Below the pieces are notes generated by a model. That model saw nothing but the letters and a program-made list of their open reading frames with translations. It did not search any database and had not been told where the DNA came from. The translations under genes and the position numbers were made by a program. Below, piece by piece: positions 28,021 through 37,858 of a stretch of 64,000 nt of DNA (its first letter is position 1; each line of letters begins with the position of its first letter). The DNA comes from Rhizobium sp. RCAM05350 (GTDB lineage Bacteria > Pseudomonadota > Alphaproteobacteria > Rhizobiales > Rhizobiaceae): positions 3,630,001-3,694,000 of the forward strand of contig CP087974.1 in the NCBI GenBank assembly GCA_024426085.1, written 5' to 3'.

Positions 28021-28893
28021 TTGATTTCCCGGCGCGGTTTTTTAGGGACGGTCGCAAGCATGATGCTGACAGGCATAGCGACTGGCGCCTATGCCGTGGG
28101 TATTGAACCTGTCCGGCAGCCGCGCGTACAGCGCTATGCCCTCGTGCCGGACAAGTGGCCGGCCGGATTGAAGCTGAGGCTTGTTGTCCTCGCTGACATT
28201 CACGCCTGCAATCCCTGGATGTCGCCCCGACGGATCGGTGAGATCTGCAGGCAGGCCAATGCGCTTGGCGGCGATATGATTCTGCTTTTGGGAGATTTTC
28301 TCTCCGGTGTGCGGATAAGGACAGGGCATGTGGCGCCGGAAGACTGGGCGCGCGAGCTGGCCCTCCTCTCCGCGCCGCTTGGCGTTCACGCCGTCATGGG
28401 AAACCACGACTGGCTCGACGATCCCGGCGCGATGGCGGCCGGGAAGGGACCAACGCTCGTTCATACAGCGCTGTCTTCGATCAATGTTCCTGTCTATGAC
28501 AACCGCGCCAGCCGTTTCGAGAAAGATGGCGTGGGCTTTTGGCTTGCGGGCCTGGCCGATCAGATCGGGCCGTCGCTGGGTTTTGACGATCTGCCCGCCA
28601 CCATGGCGCAGATCGGAGATGAGGCGCCAGTTATCCTGATGGCGCATGAGCCGGACGTGTTTCCGCAGGTGCCCGACCGGGTATCGCTGACGCTTTCGGG
28701 GCATACGCATGGCGGGCAGATCCGCCTGTTCGGTTATTCCCCGGTCGTTCCTTCGCGTTTCCGCAGCCGTTACGCCTATGGCCATATTGTCGAGGATGAC
28801 CGTAACCTGATTGTTTCCGGCGGTCTCGGCTGCTCGGTCTTGCCCATCCGCTTCGGTTCGCCGCCGGAAATCGTCGTCGTCGACCTCGGATAG
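28021..28893 (+). CDS. Tat-exported metallophosphoesterase (YkuE-like)
   Basis: 290 residues with a TTG start immediately after the ruvB stop. A twin-arginine signal ISRRGFLGTVASMMLTGIA is at the N-terminus, so export in folded form is likely. Phosphoesterase motifs: VLADIHACNP (D-x-H), LLGDFLSG (GD), MGNHDWLDD (GNHD), LMAHEPDVF and LSGHTHGGQIRLFGY (GHTH). The YkuE-type family is calcineurin-like; substrates may include lipid or nucleotide phosphoesters, unknown here. Coupling with ruvB reflects position more than function. Confidence 0.88.
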   Translation: MISRRGFLGTVASMMLTGIATGAYAVGIEPVRQPRVQRYALVPDKWPAGLKLRLVVLADIHACNPWMSPRRIGEICRQANALGGDMILLLGDFLSGVRIRTGHVAPEDWARELALLSAPLGVHAVMGNHDWLDDPGAMAAGKGPTLVHTALSSINVPVYDNRASRFEKDGVGFWLAGLADQIGPSLGFDDLPATMAQIGDEAPVILMAHEPDVFPQVPDRVSLTLSGHTHGGQIRLFGYSPVVPSRFRSRYAYGHIVEDDRNLIVSGGLGCSVLPIRFGSPPEIVVVDLG

Positions 28894-28896
28894 CCC

Positions 28897-29403
28897 ATGC
28901 CCAGGCGAAAAATGATCCGCATCGACGCAACGCCGCGGCGGTTCAATTTCCGCATCGTCGGCCTTGGCTTTCGCAACGGTCACGTTCTCGTCCATCGGGC
29001 GGTCCATGAGGATTTCTGGTCGTTTCCGGGTGGACGCGCCGAGATCGGCGAGACGTCGGTCGAAACGCTGAAACGGGAAATGGTCGAGGAACTCGGTGTC
29101 GACGTTACGGTTGGTCGGATGCTCTGGACGGTCGAGAATTTCTTCCGGTACGAAGCGCATGATTATCACGAGATCGGTTTCTACTACCTGATGGAGATCC
29201 CGGAGAGTTTTCCGTTTCATGCAAGCGAGATCGTGCATCGGCTGAAGGACGGTGACAGCGATCTCGAATTCAAATGGGTGAAAGCCACCAAAGGGGCGCT
29301 GACCGCGCTCGATGTCCCACCCTATTTCATCGCCGGGCAGATCGAAAACCTGCCGCAGACGCCAGTTCACATCATCTGGGATGATGACGACCCTGCTCGA
29401 TAG
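28897..29403 (+). CDS. NUDIX hydrolase
   Basis: 168 residues, intact. The Nudix box GRAEIGETSVETLKREMVEE followed by LGVDV matches Gx5Ex7REUxEExGU. Before it DFWSFPGG sets the typical lead-in. The family hydrolyses nucleoside diphosphate derivatives; the substrate is not predictable from sequence. It starts 3 bp after the phosphoesterase stop, so it is in the same transcript as ruvB. Convergent with sqdC. Confidence 0.92.
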   Translation: MPRRKMIRIDATPRRFNFRIVGLGFRNGHVLVHRAVHEDFWSFPGGRAEIGETSVETLKREMVEELGVDVTVGRMLWTVENFFRYEAHDYHEIGFYYLMEIPESFPFHASEIVHRLKDGDSDLEFKWVKATKGALTALDVPPYFIAGQIENLPQTPVHIIWDDDDPAR

Positions 29404-29433
29404 AGCAGCCGGCTTTAGTTGGGCGGCAGACTT

Positions 29434-30330
29434 TCAGCTTCGCTCCACCATCTGTTCGACTGTCTGTTGCAGTAGTTCCCTCCCGCCCGGCTTCCAGCCC
29501 AGGGCCTCGATCTTGCAGGTACCCATGGCATTGTAATCCCCCTTGTCCGCTGCGGCGGGCAGGGGATGCGGACAGTGCGTGGCGCGCTGCAGGATCGACA
29601 GGATTTCGTGGGTGTCGGCCAAGAGGTCAGAGACGTTGAAGGTCTCGCCGTTGATCCGGACAGTATCGGCTTCCAGCATCAGCCGCACGGCGCGGGCAAG
29701 GTCGTCGCCATGGACTTCCGTGCCGGCGCGGCATGGTACCGGCTTGCCGGTCAGATAATCCTCGAAAAGCTCAGCCCATTTATGCCGGCGGCCGGGTCCT
29801 GCAGGTCCGTAGATGCCGGTTGCCCGGAGACTGGCGGTGACGAAACCATGGCCGCAGAGGGAGAGCAGGCTGCGCTCTGCCTGCAGCTTCACCTCGCCAT
29901 ACAGCGTATCTGGCTTGCCGTGCATATCCTCTTTCAAAAGCGTGCCTGATGGTTGTGGGCCATAGGCGGCGCGGCTGGAGAGGAAAACGCAACGGCGCAC
30001 ACCGGCATCGTGGGCGGTTTCGAACAGCCTCGCGGTGCCGTCGAGATTGGCGCGCTGAAACCCTTCCCGATCATCGCCTTCGCCGCCGCGGTACTTTCCG
30101 GGCACGTGGTCGAAGGCGGCATGGACGAAATAGTAGACGTGATCGAAGGCCTCGATCTGGTCGGCGTCCGGATCGAGCCGCAGCGGCACGAAGGGGACGT
30201 CCTTGGAGAAGAAGCCTGGCTCGGGCGCAGTGCGGCCGCCGACGGTGACCTTGTAGCCATTGGCGAGCAGGTGCTCGACGATGAAGCGGCCGGCATAGCC
30301 GGTGCCGCCGGAAACGAGAACGCGTGTCAT
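29434..30330 (-). CDS. sqdC: Sulfolipid biosynthesis NAD-dependent epimerase/reductase SqdC
   Basis: 298 residues, intact. Extended SDR fold: RVLVSGGTGYAGRFIVEHLL with GxxGxxG, the catalytic YGEVK (Tyr-x3-Lys) in DTLYGEVKLQAERSLL, and RATGIYGPAGPGR. Identification as SqdC rests on the operon: it follows a GT8 glycosyltransferase and SqdB, as in the sqdBDC operon known from Sinorhizobium. In Rhodobacter sqdC mutants are altered in sulfolipid formation. Its exact reaction is not settled. Confidence 0.8.
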   Translation of the reverse strand: MTRVLVSGGTGYAGRFIVEHLLANGYKVTVGGRTAPEPGFFSKDVPFVPLRLDPDADQIEAFDHVYYFVHAAFDHVPGKYRGGEGDDREGFQRANLDGTARLFETAHDAGVRRCVFLSSRAAYGPQPSGTLLKEDMHGKPDTLYGEVKLQAERSLLSLCGHGFVTASLRATGIYGPAGPGRRHKWAELFEDYLTGKPVPCRAGTEVHGDDLARAVRLMLEADTVRINGETFNVSDLLADTHEILSILQRATHCPHPLPAAADKGDYNAMGTCKIEALGWKPGGRELLQQTVEQMVERS

Positions 30331-30343
30331 GAGCTTCCTGATT

Positions 30344-31231
30344 TCAATCCGGGTTTGGCAAGCCCGGATTTTGCAGGTTGGGATTTTGCAGGTCTGCAAT
30401 CTCCGGAATGTTTTCGCCGTTAAAGAAAGCATGCCAGAGATTGACCAGCGGTCGCAGTCTTTCTGCTTTGGGATGATTCTTTTCCCAAGGTTTTTCATAT
30501 TGATAATGCAGCACGCCGATCGATGACCAATCCCACAGCGCCGGCATGTTGAACCAGACATATTGCAGCATGTTCATCGTGACAGGGAGGCCGTGCCAGT
30601 CCGGGAAGAAATTCTGCAAAAAGGTCTGGTCGGTTCGCGGCCAGAAGGCATCGGGCGTATCCAGCCGCTCCAGCATGGCATTGAAGGTCCGGAGCGAGGG
30701 GCTGGCGACGAAGACGCCGGAGTTCAACCGGTGGAAGTCGGCGAGGCTCTCATAGACGTTGGGTGCCGCGGAAAATTCGGGATAGGCGAAATAGCGATCG
30801 ATGTTCTTAAGCACCAGCGCGTCGGCATCGATGAAGATGCAGCGTTCGTAATCCATCAACTGCCAGAGGCGCAGCTTGCAGAAATTGTCGAGCGGCGAAT
30901 GGAAGTCCGGTTTGCGCCCTTTGGTGAAGGGCGCTGTGCTGTGGACGTTCTTGCGAGCGTGGCGTTGGTTGAAAGCGTCCGACAGCGGCAGGAGGTCTGT
31001 GGCGATCAGCCGGCAACTGAGCCGTGCAAGCGGAGTGAGCAATTCCGAACTGACGCCACCAGTGTGAAGCACGACAATATCGGCATCCGTTCCCGTCTTC
31101 CTTATGGAGCGGGCGAGTGCCGTTGCGCCCATGACATAATCGGCATTCGTCACCAGTGTGACGAATGCGTGCCGCGATCCGGCGGGGCCGGAAGGCGTGA
31201 TCCCTTCGACAACGGAACCTGGCAGCGTCAT
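30344..31231 (-). CDS. sqdD: Sulfolipid glycosyltransferase SqdD (GT8, glycogenin-like)
   Basis: 295 residues, intact. N-terminus HAFVTLVTNADYVMGATALA, donor/metal motif CIFIDADALVLKNIDRYF (DAD), and LNSGVFVASPS, DQTFLQNFFPDW match glycogenin-like GT8 enzymes. It would transfer sulfoquinovose from UDP-sulfoquinovose to diacylglycerol. The start overlaps the sqdB stop (ATGA). The last residues repeat LQNP because of a 13-bp direct repeat (30366-30378, 30381-30393), and a hairpin AATCCGGG/CCCGGATT (30346-30370) overlaps the stop. Confidence 0.85.
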   Translation of the reverse strand: MTLPGSVVEGITPSGPAGSRHAFVTLVTNADYVMGATALARSIRKTGTDADIVVLHTGGVSSELLTPLARLSCRLIATDLLPLSDAFNQRHARKNVHSTAPFTKGRKPDFHSPLDNFCKLRLWQLMDYERCIFIDADALVLKNIDRYFAYPEFSAAPNVYESLADFHRLNSGVFVASPSLRTFNAMLERLDTPDAFWPRTDQTFLQNFFPDWHGLPVTMNMLQYVWFNMPALWDWSSIGVLHYQYEKPWEKNHPKAERLRPLVNLWHAFFNGENIPEIADLQNPNLQNPGLPNPD

Positions 31232-32446
31232 GAAACCGATTTCAGCCTTCTTCCTTCCGGATCGTGGTTGATCTTGGCAGCAATGTCCTTGGTCCAGGCG
31301 GAGACGGCCGGCACGCGGCTGCGATCGACGCGGTAGGCGTATTTCTTGCCGACATCGACGATCTCCGCAAGCAGGCCATCCTGCAGCGTGGTCGGGTTAA
31401 GGCCGAGTTGGCGGAACTTCTCGTTGCGCACGACAAGATCGTTTTCAGCCGCTTCCTTGCGCGGGATTGGGCAGCCAGGCGATGTCCGAGCCAGTGAGGC
31501 CGGCGATCATCTCGGCGAGGTCACGGACCCGGTGCGTCTCGGTCATCTGGTTGAAGATCTGTCGCGCGCCGCGCTGGGGCGGGTTCATCAGCGCCAGCTC
31601 GATGCAGCGCACCGAATCCTGGATATGGATGAAAGCGCGGGTCTGGCCGCCGGTGCCATGCACGGTCAACGGATAGCCGATCGCCGCCTGGATGAGGAAG
31701 CGGTTGAGCACCGTGCCGTAGTCGCCGTCGTAGTCGAAACGGTTGATCAATTGCTCGTGGCGGCGGGTCTGTTCGGTGTGGGTGCCCCAGACAATGCCTT
31801 GGTGCAGGTCGGTGATCCGCATGCCGTCGTTCTTGGCATAGAACTGGAACAGGAGCTGATCGAGGCATTTGGTCATGTGATAGATCGAACCCGGATTTGC
31901 CGGATAGAGAATATCCAGGCGGGCCGTCTCGCCGCTCTCGATCTCGATGCCGACCGGCAGATAACCCTCGGGGATCGCCGCGCCGACCGTTGAATAGCCA
32001 TAGACGCCCATGGTGCCGAGATGGACGAGATGGGCGTCGAGGCCGATCTCGACCAGGGCATTCAGCAGATTGTGGGTGGCGTTGACATTGTTGTTGACCG
32101 TGTAGTTCTTGTGGCGGTCGCTCTTCATCGAATAGGGCGCGGCGCGTTGCTCGGCGAAATGGATGACGGCATCGGGACGATTTTCGTTGAGCCAGTTTTT
32201 CAGCAGCTCGTAGTCGCGGGCAAGATCGATCAGGTGGAAATGGATGCGGCGGCCGGTCTGCGCATGCCAGATGCGGGTACGTTCCTGAATTGAGTCCATC
32301 GGTGTTAGGGACTGAACGCCGAGTTCCGTGTCGATCCAGCGGCGCGACAGATTGTCGAGAATGTGGATGTCGTGTCCAGCATCGGACAGATGCAAGGCTG
32401 TCGGCCAACCGACAAAGCCGTCACCGCCAAGGACTGCAATCTTCAT
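31228..32446 (-). CDS. sqdB: UDP-sulfoquinovose synthase SqdB (one frameshift)
   Basis: About 405 residues. MKIAVLGGDGFVGWPTALHL binds NAD; TMGVYGYST and GSIYHMTKCLDQLLFQFYAK carry the Thr and Tyr-x3-Lys catalytic residues of the SQD1/SqdB family; GIVWGTHTEQT is also diagnostic. Near 31468 an extra base in a C/G run shifts the frame; the repaired end begins NPRKEAAENDLVVRNEKFRQ and closes PEGRRLKSVS at 31228. It makes UDP-sulfoquinovose from UDP-glucose and sulfite. AGGAG precedes the start. First gene of sqdBDC. Confidence 0.9.
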
Positions 32447-32572
32447 GCGCCAATCTCCTGTGGGATGGGAAGTCATGCGCTGGTGATAGGAGAACATTGT
32501 GACAAACCTGCAATGCTTGCAAAACGCGTTTGGTTCCTGCACAGGAAAAAGAATAATTTTGCGAGGCTGCGG

Positions 32573-33016
32573 ATGACTTTGATTGCGCTTTCCGGCGAGC
32601 TGACGGATGCCGGACACCGGCTGGTGCAGCGTGTCTATTACGAGGACACGGACTTTTCCGGCGTCGTCTATCACGCTCGCTACCTGCATTTCATGGAGCG
32701 GGCGCGCACCGATTATCTGCGCCTGCTTGGCGTCGAGCAGGCGACGCTGGCGATCGAGGGTGATACCGAAGGTCTGGTGTTCGTCGTTCACCGAATGGAG
32801 ATCGATTTCAAGCAACCGGCACGTATGGACGACATCCTGACGATTACCACGGCGACGGAAAAGGCTGGTGGTGCCAAGATGGTCTTGCAGCAGGAAATCC
32901 GCCGCGAAGGCACGCTGTTGATCGCGGCCAAAGTGATCATTGCTGTTATCAACGGGCAGGGGCGGCCGCGCCGGTTGCCGGAGACACTGGGCAGGAAGTT
33001 CCTCGGGCAGGGCTGA
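32573..33016 (+). CDS. ybgC: Tol-Pal system-associated acyl-CoA thioesterase YbgC
   Basis: 147 residues, intact. Hot-dog fold with QRVYYEDTDFSGVVYHARYL (Asp and His of the active site) and ERARTDYLRLLGV. YbgC belongs to the tol-pal cluster, where it is the first gene before tolQ in most proteobacteria. Here a ku/ligD module on the opposite strand lies between ybgC and tolQ, so ybgC needs its own promoter in the sqdB-ybgC divergent region (32447-32572). Confidence 0.92.
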   Translation: MTLIALSGELTDAGHRLVQRVYYEDTDFSGVVYHARYLHFMERARTDYLRLLGVEQATLAIEGDTEGLVFVVHRMEIDFKQPARMDDILTITTATEKAGGAKMVLQQEIRREGTLLIAAKVIIAVINGQGRPRRLPETLGRKFLGQG

Positions 33017-33018
33017 GT

Positions 33019-35636
33019 TCAGCCCTCGGCCTTGACGGCCTTCAACATTGCCTTGGTCAGGCTCTGTTTCCAGTCCTTCGCCTCAGCCCACGGATCGGTG
33101 CCGTTTTCCAGGCGCTCGATAATATTGGGAATGTGGAACCCGTTGGCGGCGTCGAGATCGCCAAGTTCGTCCCAACCGACGGGGGTGGCGACAGGGCCGC
33201 CGGCGCGGGCGCGTACCGAATAGGGGGCGACCGCGGTGGAGCCGCGCTCGTTGCGCAGCCAGTCGATGAAGATGCGGCCCTTGCGTTTGGCCTTCGACAT
33301 GGTGGCTATGTAGTTGTCGGGATCATCATCGGCTATTTTCACGGAAAGGCCCTTGGCGAAGGTCTTGGCATCCTCCCAAAGCGCGCCGTGACAACGGCAC
33401 GATGACATGGATGCCCTTGCCGCCGGACACCATGGCAACCGACTTCAGGCCAAGGTCCTCGAGGGCGTCGCGAAGGGAGACTGCCGCCTGCTTCACGGTT
33501 TCGAACGTCACGCTCGGATCCGGATCGAGATCGAAGACCAACCGGTCGGCGGCGTCGAGCCTGTCTATGGTCGAGCCCCAGATATGAAGTTCGATCGTGC
33601 CCATCTGCACTGCGGCAACCAGGCCCTTGGCATCATCGACGTAAAGATAATTCGCCGTGTCGCCATCGGCTTCCTTGATCGGCACCTGATGGATCTCGTC
33701 CGGAAATCCGTCGCTGGCGTGTTTCTGATAGAAGCATTGATGATCCGGCCCCTGCGGGCAGCGCAGGATCGAGGCGGGGTGGTTGGCTGCGAAGGGCAAC
33801 ATGCGATCGGCAACGACGCCGTAATAGCGGGCGAGGTCGATCTTGGTGATATCCGGGTCGGAAAAGAGCAAGCGGTCGGCATGGGTGATGCGGATACCGA
33901 GCACGTCGCCATCTGCATCTTTTTCCTTGCGCGCCGGGCGTTGCTTGTCCGCAGCCGGTTCGGCCGACGCTTCCGCTTTCTCCGCTGCGGCTTTGGCTGA
34001 CGGCGGTGGTTTCTTCGTCTCGGGTGTCACGGCAGAAGCCTCCTTGTCGTCGCGCAGACCCTGAAAGGCTCCGTGGCGGATATGACCATCATCGGTAAAT
34101 TCGGCGAAATCGATCTCGGCGACAAGCTCTGGTCTCAACCAGATCACATCTCAGGCGATCTCGTCTGGAACGGTATCGAATGGTGAGGTCTTGCGTTTCA
34201 GTTTTGAAAAACGTGCTGCCAGGTCCGCCATCGTATCTTCGTCGAAGCCGGTACCGACGCGGCCTTGATAGATGAATTTGTCCCCCTCATGGGCACCCAT
34301 CAACAGCGAGGCGAAGGCGCGGCCGCGCTTGTCAGAGGGCGAATAGCCACCGATGACGAATTCCTGCCGTTTCGTGCACTTGATCTTCAGCCAGCTGCCC
34401 GCTCGGCCTTCGCGGTAGGCAGCATCGGCCTTCTTGGCGATGATGCCTTCCTGCCCGGCGTTGCACATGGCCTCGAAGACTTTGTCGCCATTGCCGCGGA
34501 CGTGCTCGCTGTATTGAACAGAACGGCTTGGACCTAGCGTATCGAGCAGGGTCTTCAAGATTTTCTTGCGTTCGACCAGCGGCTTCTTGCGCAGATCCTT
34601 ACCGTCGAGATGCAGGAGGTCGAAGGCATAAAACCGGGTTTCGCCGCCGGTCTTGATGGCTTTCTGCAGCGCCGAGAATTTCGAGCCTTCGTCGGAACCC
34701 GCAACTGCTTCACCATCAATCAGTGCGCTGTCGCAATCGATGTCGGCAAATCCATTGATGATGTCGGGAAACTTTTCCGTCCAGTCCAGCCCCGTGCGGG
34801 TGAAACACGTGATGCCGCCCTGGCCGATGGAAATCATCAGGCGGTAGCCGTCGAACTTGGCTTCGTTCAACCAGTCGTCGCCGGCTGGTGCGTCCGCGGT
34901 AAGGGTCGCGAGCTGCGGCTTCACGAAGGCGGGTGATTTGCCGGTGCGTTTCCGTTCCTTCCGCGGCCTGGACTTCTCCTCGGCAATGGCGCCCGCCTTG
35001 ACGTTGGCGGCGGCGCTTTTCTCGGATTCCCACACATGGGCTTTCTTTTCGCCCTGTCCCGGAGGCGATCTCCTCCATCGAGCGTCCGGTTTTGACGCTG
35101 GTCAAATTTTCCGTCAGCAGGCTTTCGCCATCTTCGCTTGTCTCGTCATCATCTTCCTTGATCAAAAGCCAATTTTCGCGCTTTTCGCCGTTGCGCGGTT
35201 TCATCCGCACCAGCGTCCATCCTCCGTGCATCCGTTGGCCGTGGATATGGAACTTCAGCTTGCCTTCCTTCAGGCCCTCGTCCGGATCGTTGTCAGGTTC
35301 CCACCAGCCGGTGTCCCACAGCATCACCGTGCCGCCGCCATATTGCTTTTTCGGGATCGTACCTTCGAAGTCGCCATAGGCCATGGGGTGATCTTCGGTG
35401 CGCACCGCAAGCCGCTTGTCATCCGGGTTGATGCTTGGCCCGCGCGTCACCGCCCAGCTTTTCAGTACACCCTTCCATTCCAGCCGGAAGTCGTAATGCA
35501 ACCGGGTCGCATCGTGTTTCTGCACCAGGAAAAGCTTGCCCGCCTTGGATCGTTTCGTCGCGCCTTTGGGCTCGGCTGTCTTGGTGAAGTCGCGCTTGCG
35601 GTTGTATTCGGAGAGGGAGTCTTGATGCTGGGCCAT
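33019..35636 (-). CDS. ligD: ATP-dependent DNA ligase LigD (NHEJ), two frameshifts and an in-frame stop
   Basis: About 870 residues in the order phosphoesterase, ligase, polymerase. PE: HYDFRLEWKGVLKSWAVTRG and AYGDFEGTIPKKQYGGGTVM. Ligase: NEAKFDGYRLM with the adenylated lysine, then IDGEAVAGSDEGSKFSALQK and EGIIAKKADAAYREGR. Polymerase: LFSDPDITKIDLARYYGVVA, FDLDPDPSVTF and VSGGKGIHVIVPLSRR. Frame changes near 35050 (after MEEIASG) and 33390. A TGA at 34151-34153 separates ligase and polymerase without a frame change; relatives have Arg there. LigD fills, trims and seals breaks held by Ku. Confidence 0.9.
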
Positions 35637-35645
35637 GTCGGTGCC

Positions 35646-36499
35646 TCAGGCGGATTTCTTCTTGGGTGCGGCTTTCTTGCCGGAAGCGGGTTTCTGCGGC
35701 GCGGTCTTGCCACTGCCCTCAAGGCTCTTCTTCAATGTCGACATGAGATCAACGACGTTGTCACCGCGCTTGCCGGTGTCTTCATCCTCCTCGACTTCGA
35801 TCTTGGTCTTCTTGCCCTTGAGCTTTCTCTGCACCAGTTCCTTCAGCGCCGTCGAATAATTGTCCTTGAAGGAGGTGGCGTCGAACGGCGCGGTCTTCTT
35901 GTCGATCAGCGCCGTCGCTACTTCCAGAAGATCATCGTCGGAGGTTTTGCCGGAAAGGCCGTGGAACATCGGATCGGCCTTGCGCAGCTCGTCGGCGTAA
36001 TGCAGCGTCTCCAGGAGCAGGCCGTCACCACAGGGTTTGATGGCGGCGATATATTCGCGGCCGCGCAGTGTCAGCTGGCCAAGGCCGACCTTGCCCGATT
36101 TCCGCAGGGCATCGCGCACCACGCGGTAGGCGTCTTCGGCAAGGTCGTCGGCGGGAACAAGGTAATAGGGTTTGTCGTAGTAGATCGGCGAAATTTCCGA
36201 GGCATCGACGAACTGTACGAGTTCCAGCGTCTTCTTCGTCTCGAGCTTGACGGCGTCGATTTCTTCCGGCTCGAGCAGCACATACTTGCCGCTTTCATAC
36301 TCGTAGCCCTTGACGATCTCGTCGGTATCGACCGGACCGATACCATCGACGACTTTATCATAGTGAATAGGCTTGCCGGAAGGTTCGTGGATCGGCGAAA
36401 AGCAAAGCGTGCACCGGTCTTGGTGGCGCTGAACACTTCGACGGGAATGGAAACGAGGGAAAGGCGCAGCTGCCCTTTCCACAATGCACGCGATACCAT
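35646..36499 (-). CDS. ku: NHEJ end-binding protein Ku (one frameshift)
   Basis: About 284 residues. N-terminus MVSRALWKGQLRLSLVSIPV, then RFAFRQIHEPSGKP after repair of one missing base near 36402; VPADDLAEDAYRVVRDALRK and GREYIAAIKPCGDGLLLETL are typical of bacterial Ku, and the tail is Lys-rich (KKAAPKKKSA). Ku homodimers bind broken DNA ends and recruit LigD. The gene ends 10 bp before ligD on the same strand, so the two form an operon. Confidence 0.9.
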
Positions 36500-36524
36500 G
36501 TCTCCACCTTTTCGTGTGTCGATG

Positions 36525-36797
36525 TTAGTGCGGAATATTCGTTGCGTTGGTGTCGCGGGCAAGCAGACGTTCCAGTGCCGCCACGTCCTCGCTGGTAATA
36601 ACCGGCACGGGATCGGACATCATGGCCTGCAAGACTTCCGGCGAGATGGCGTCGTTCCGGACGGCCCATTCCAGCGCTTCGCGCGTCTCGCGCTCAGCCC
36701 GCAGCTGCGCATAAAGCGCAAGGATCAGCCGGTCGCGATGGTCGAAATGCGGCCGGGAAGGGCGTTTGGACGGTTTCTTCGACGTGATGGTGCTCAT
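36525..36797 (-). CDS. Hypothetical protein upstream of ku
   Basis: 90 residues from an ATG at 36797, reading MSTITSKKPSKRPSRPHFDH then RDRLILALYAQLRAERETRE. A basic N-terminus is followed by a helical region and SEDVAALERLLA. I recognise no domain. It precedes ku by 25 bp on the same strand and may be the first gene of the NHEJ operon, or ku may start its own transcript. Coding is supported by frame length and position only. Confidence 0.45.
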   Translation of the reverse strand: MSTITSKKPSKRPSRPHFDHRDRLILALYAQLRAERETREALEWAVRNDAISPEVLQAMMSDPVPVITSEDVAALERLLARDTNATNIPH

Positions 36798-37105
36798 GGC
36801 CGCATAACGCGGCGAGCGGCGGATTGTTCCGGCGGCAAGTCTTGGCAAAGACGACATTGCAGTGCGGTAAAGTAATACTCTCTTAACCATAATGATGTCT
36901 TAATGCACATATTAGGGTTTTGTGCAGTGCACGTCATCCTTTCACCAAGATTGAACGCAAGAAGGCAGACAGGAAGCTTAAAGATCGGCATGAGGCCGGT
37001 TATCGGCAGCTGCCGGGTCAATCTTGCAACAATGACGTTTGAGCACCCTGGCTGTGAGCATGAGACTGCTCTTGCCGGGCGTTTGGATCTCGGGGATTTG
37101 AGACT

Positions 37106-37826
37106 ATGGAACAGGTTGGATTGGCTGCAGCGACGACAGACGTAACGCTGTGGTCGTTATTCATGGAGGCGGGCTTCGTGGTGAAGCTCGTCATGCTGGG
37201 ACTGATTGGCGCCTCGATCTGGACCTGGGCGATCGTCGTCGACAAGACGCTGAAATTCGGCAAGGCCCGTCGCCAGCTGGACGCCTTCGAACAGGTGTTC
37301 TGGTCCGGCCAATCGCTGGAAGAACTCTATCGGACGCTTTCCGATCGCGCGACCTCCGGCATGGGGGCGATCTTCGTCTCCGCCATGCGCGAATGGAAGA
37401 AATCCTTCGAACGCGGCGCCCGCTCGCCGATCGGCCTGCAGATGCGTATCGACAGGGCCATGGATGTGACCCTCTCGCGTGAGGCCGAAGCGCTTGAATC
37501 GTCGGCTCGGTTCACTGGCGACCATCGGTTCGGCCGGTCCGTTCGTCGGTCTGTTCGGTACGGTTGTCGGTATCATGACCTCGTTCCAGGCCATCGCCGG
37601 TTCGAAATCGACCAACCTTGCGGTCGTTGCCCCCGGTATCGCCGAGGCGCTTCTGGCTACCGCCATCGGCCTTCTCGCCGCTATCCCGGCGGTTATCGCC
37701 TACAACAAATTCTCCGCCGATGCCGGCAAGCTGACGGCGCGCATGGAAGGTTTTGCCGACGAGTTCTCGGCCATTCTTTCGCGCCAGATCGATGAGAAGC
37801 TGCAGCCGCGCCAGGCAGCGCAATAA
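37106..37826 (+). CDS. tolQ: Tol-Pal proton channel subunit TolQ (one frameshift)
   Basis: About 239 residues. First membrane segment VVKLVMLGLIGASIWTWAIV and later GSAGPFVGLFGTVVGIMTSF and LATAIGLLAAIPAVIAYNKF, the ExbB/TolQ core. The frame changes near 37502, where one extra base (probably T) lies between EALE and RLGSLATIG. TolQ and TolR form the proton-driven motor that energises TolA during outer-membrane constriction at division. The gene begins the tolQRAB run after a 300-bp upstream region that must hold its promoter. Confidence 0.92.
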
Positions 37827-37858
37827 GCGCCGCAGCGGCACGAAGACGGAGATAGACC

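Noticed and set aside
34857..36875. 672-codon plus-strand open frame over ligD and ku
   Set aside because: Antisense shadow of two well recognised NHEJ genes; no recognisable motif, and its length follows from codon bias on the other strand.
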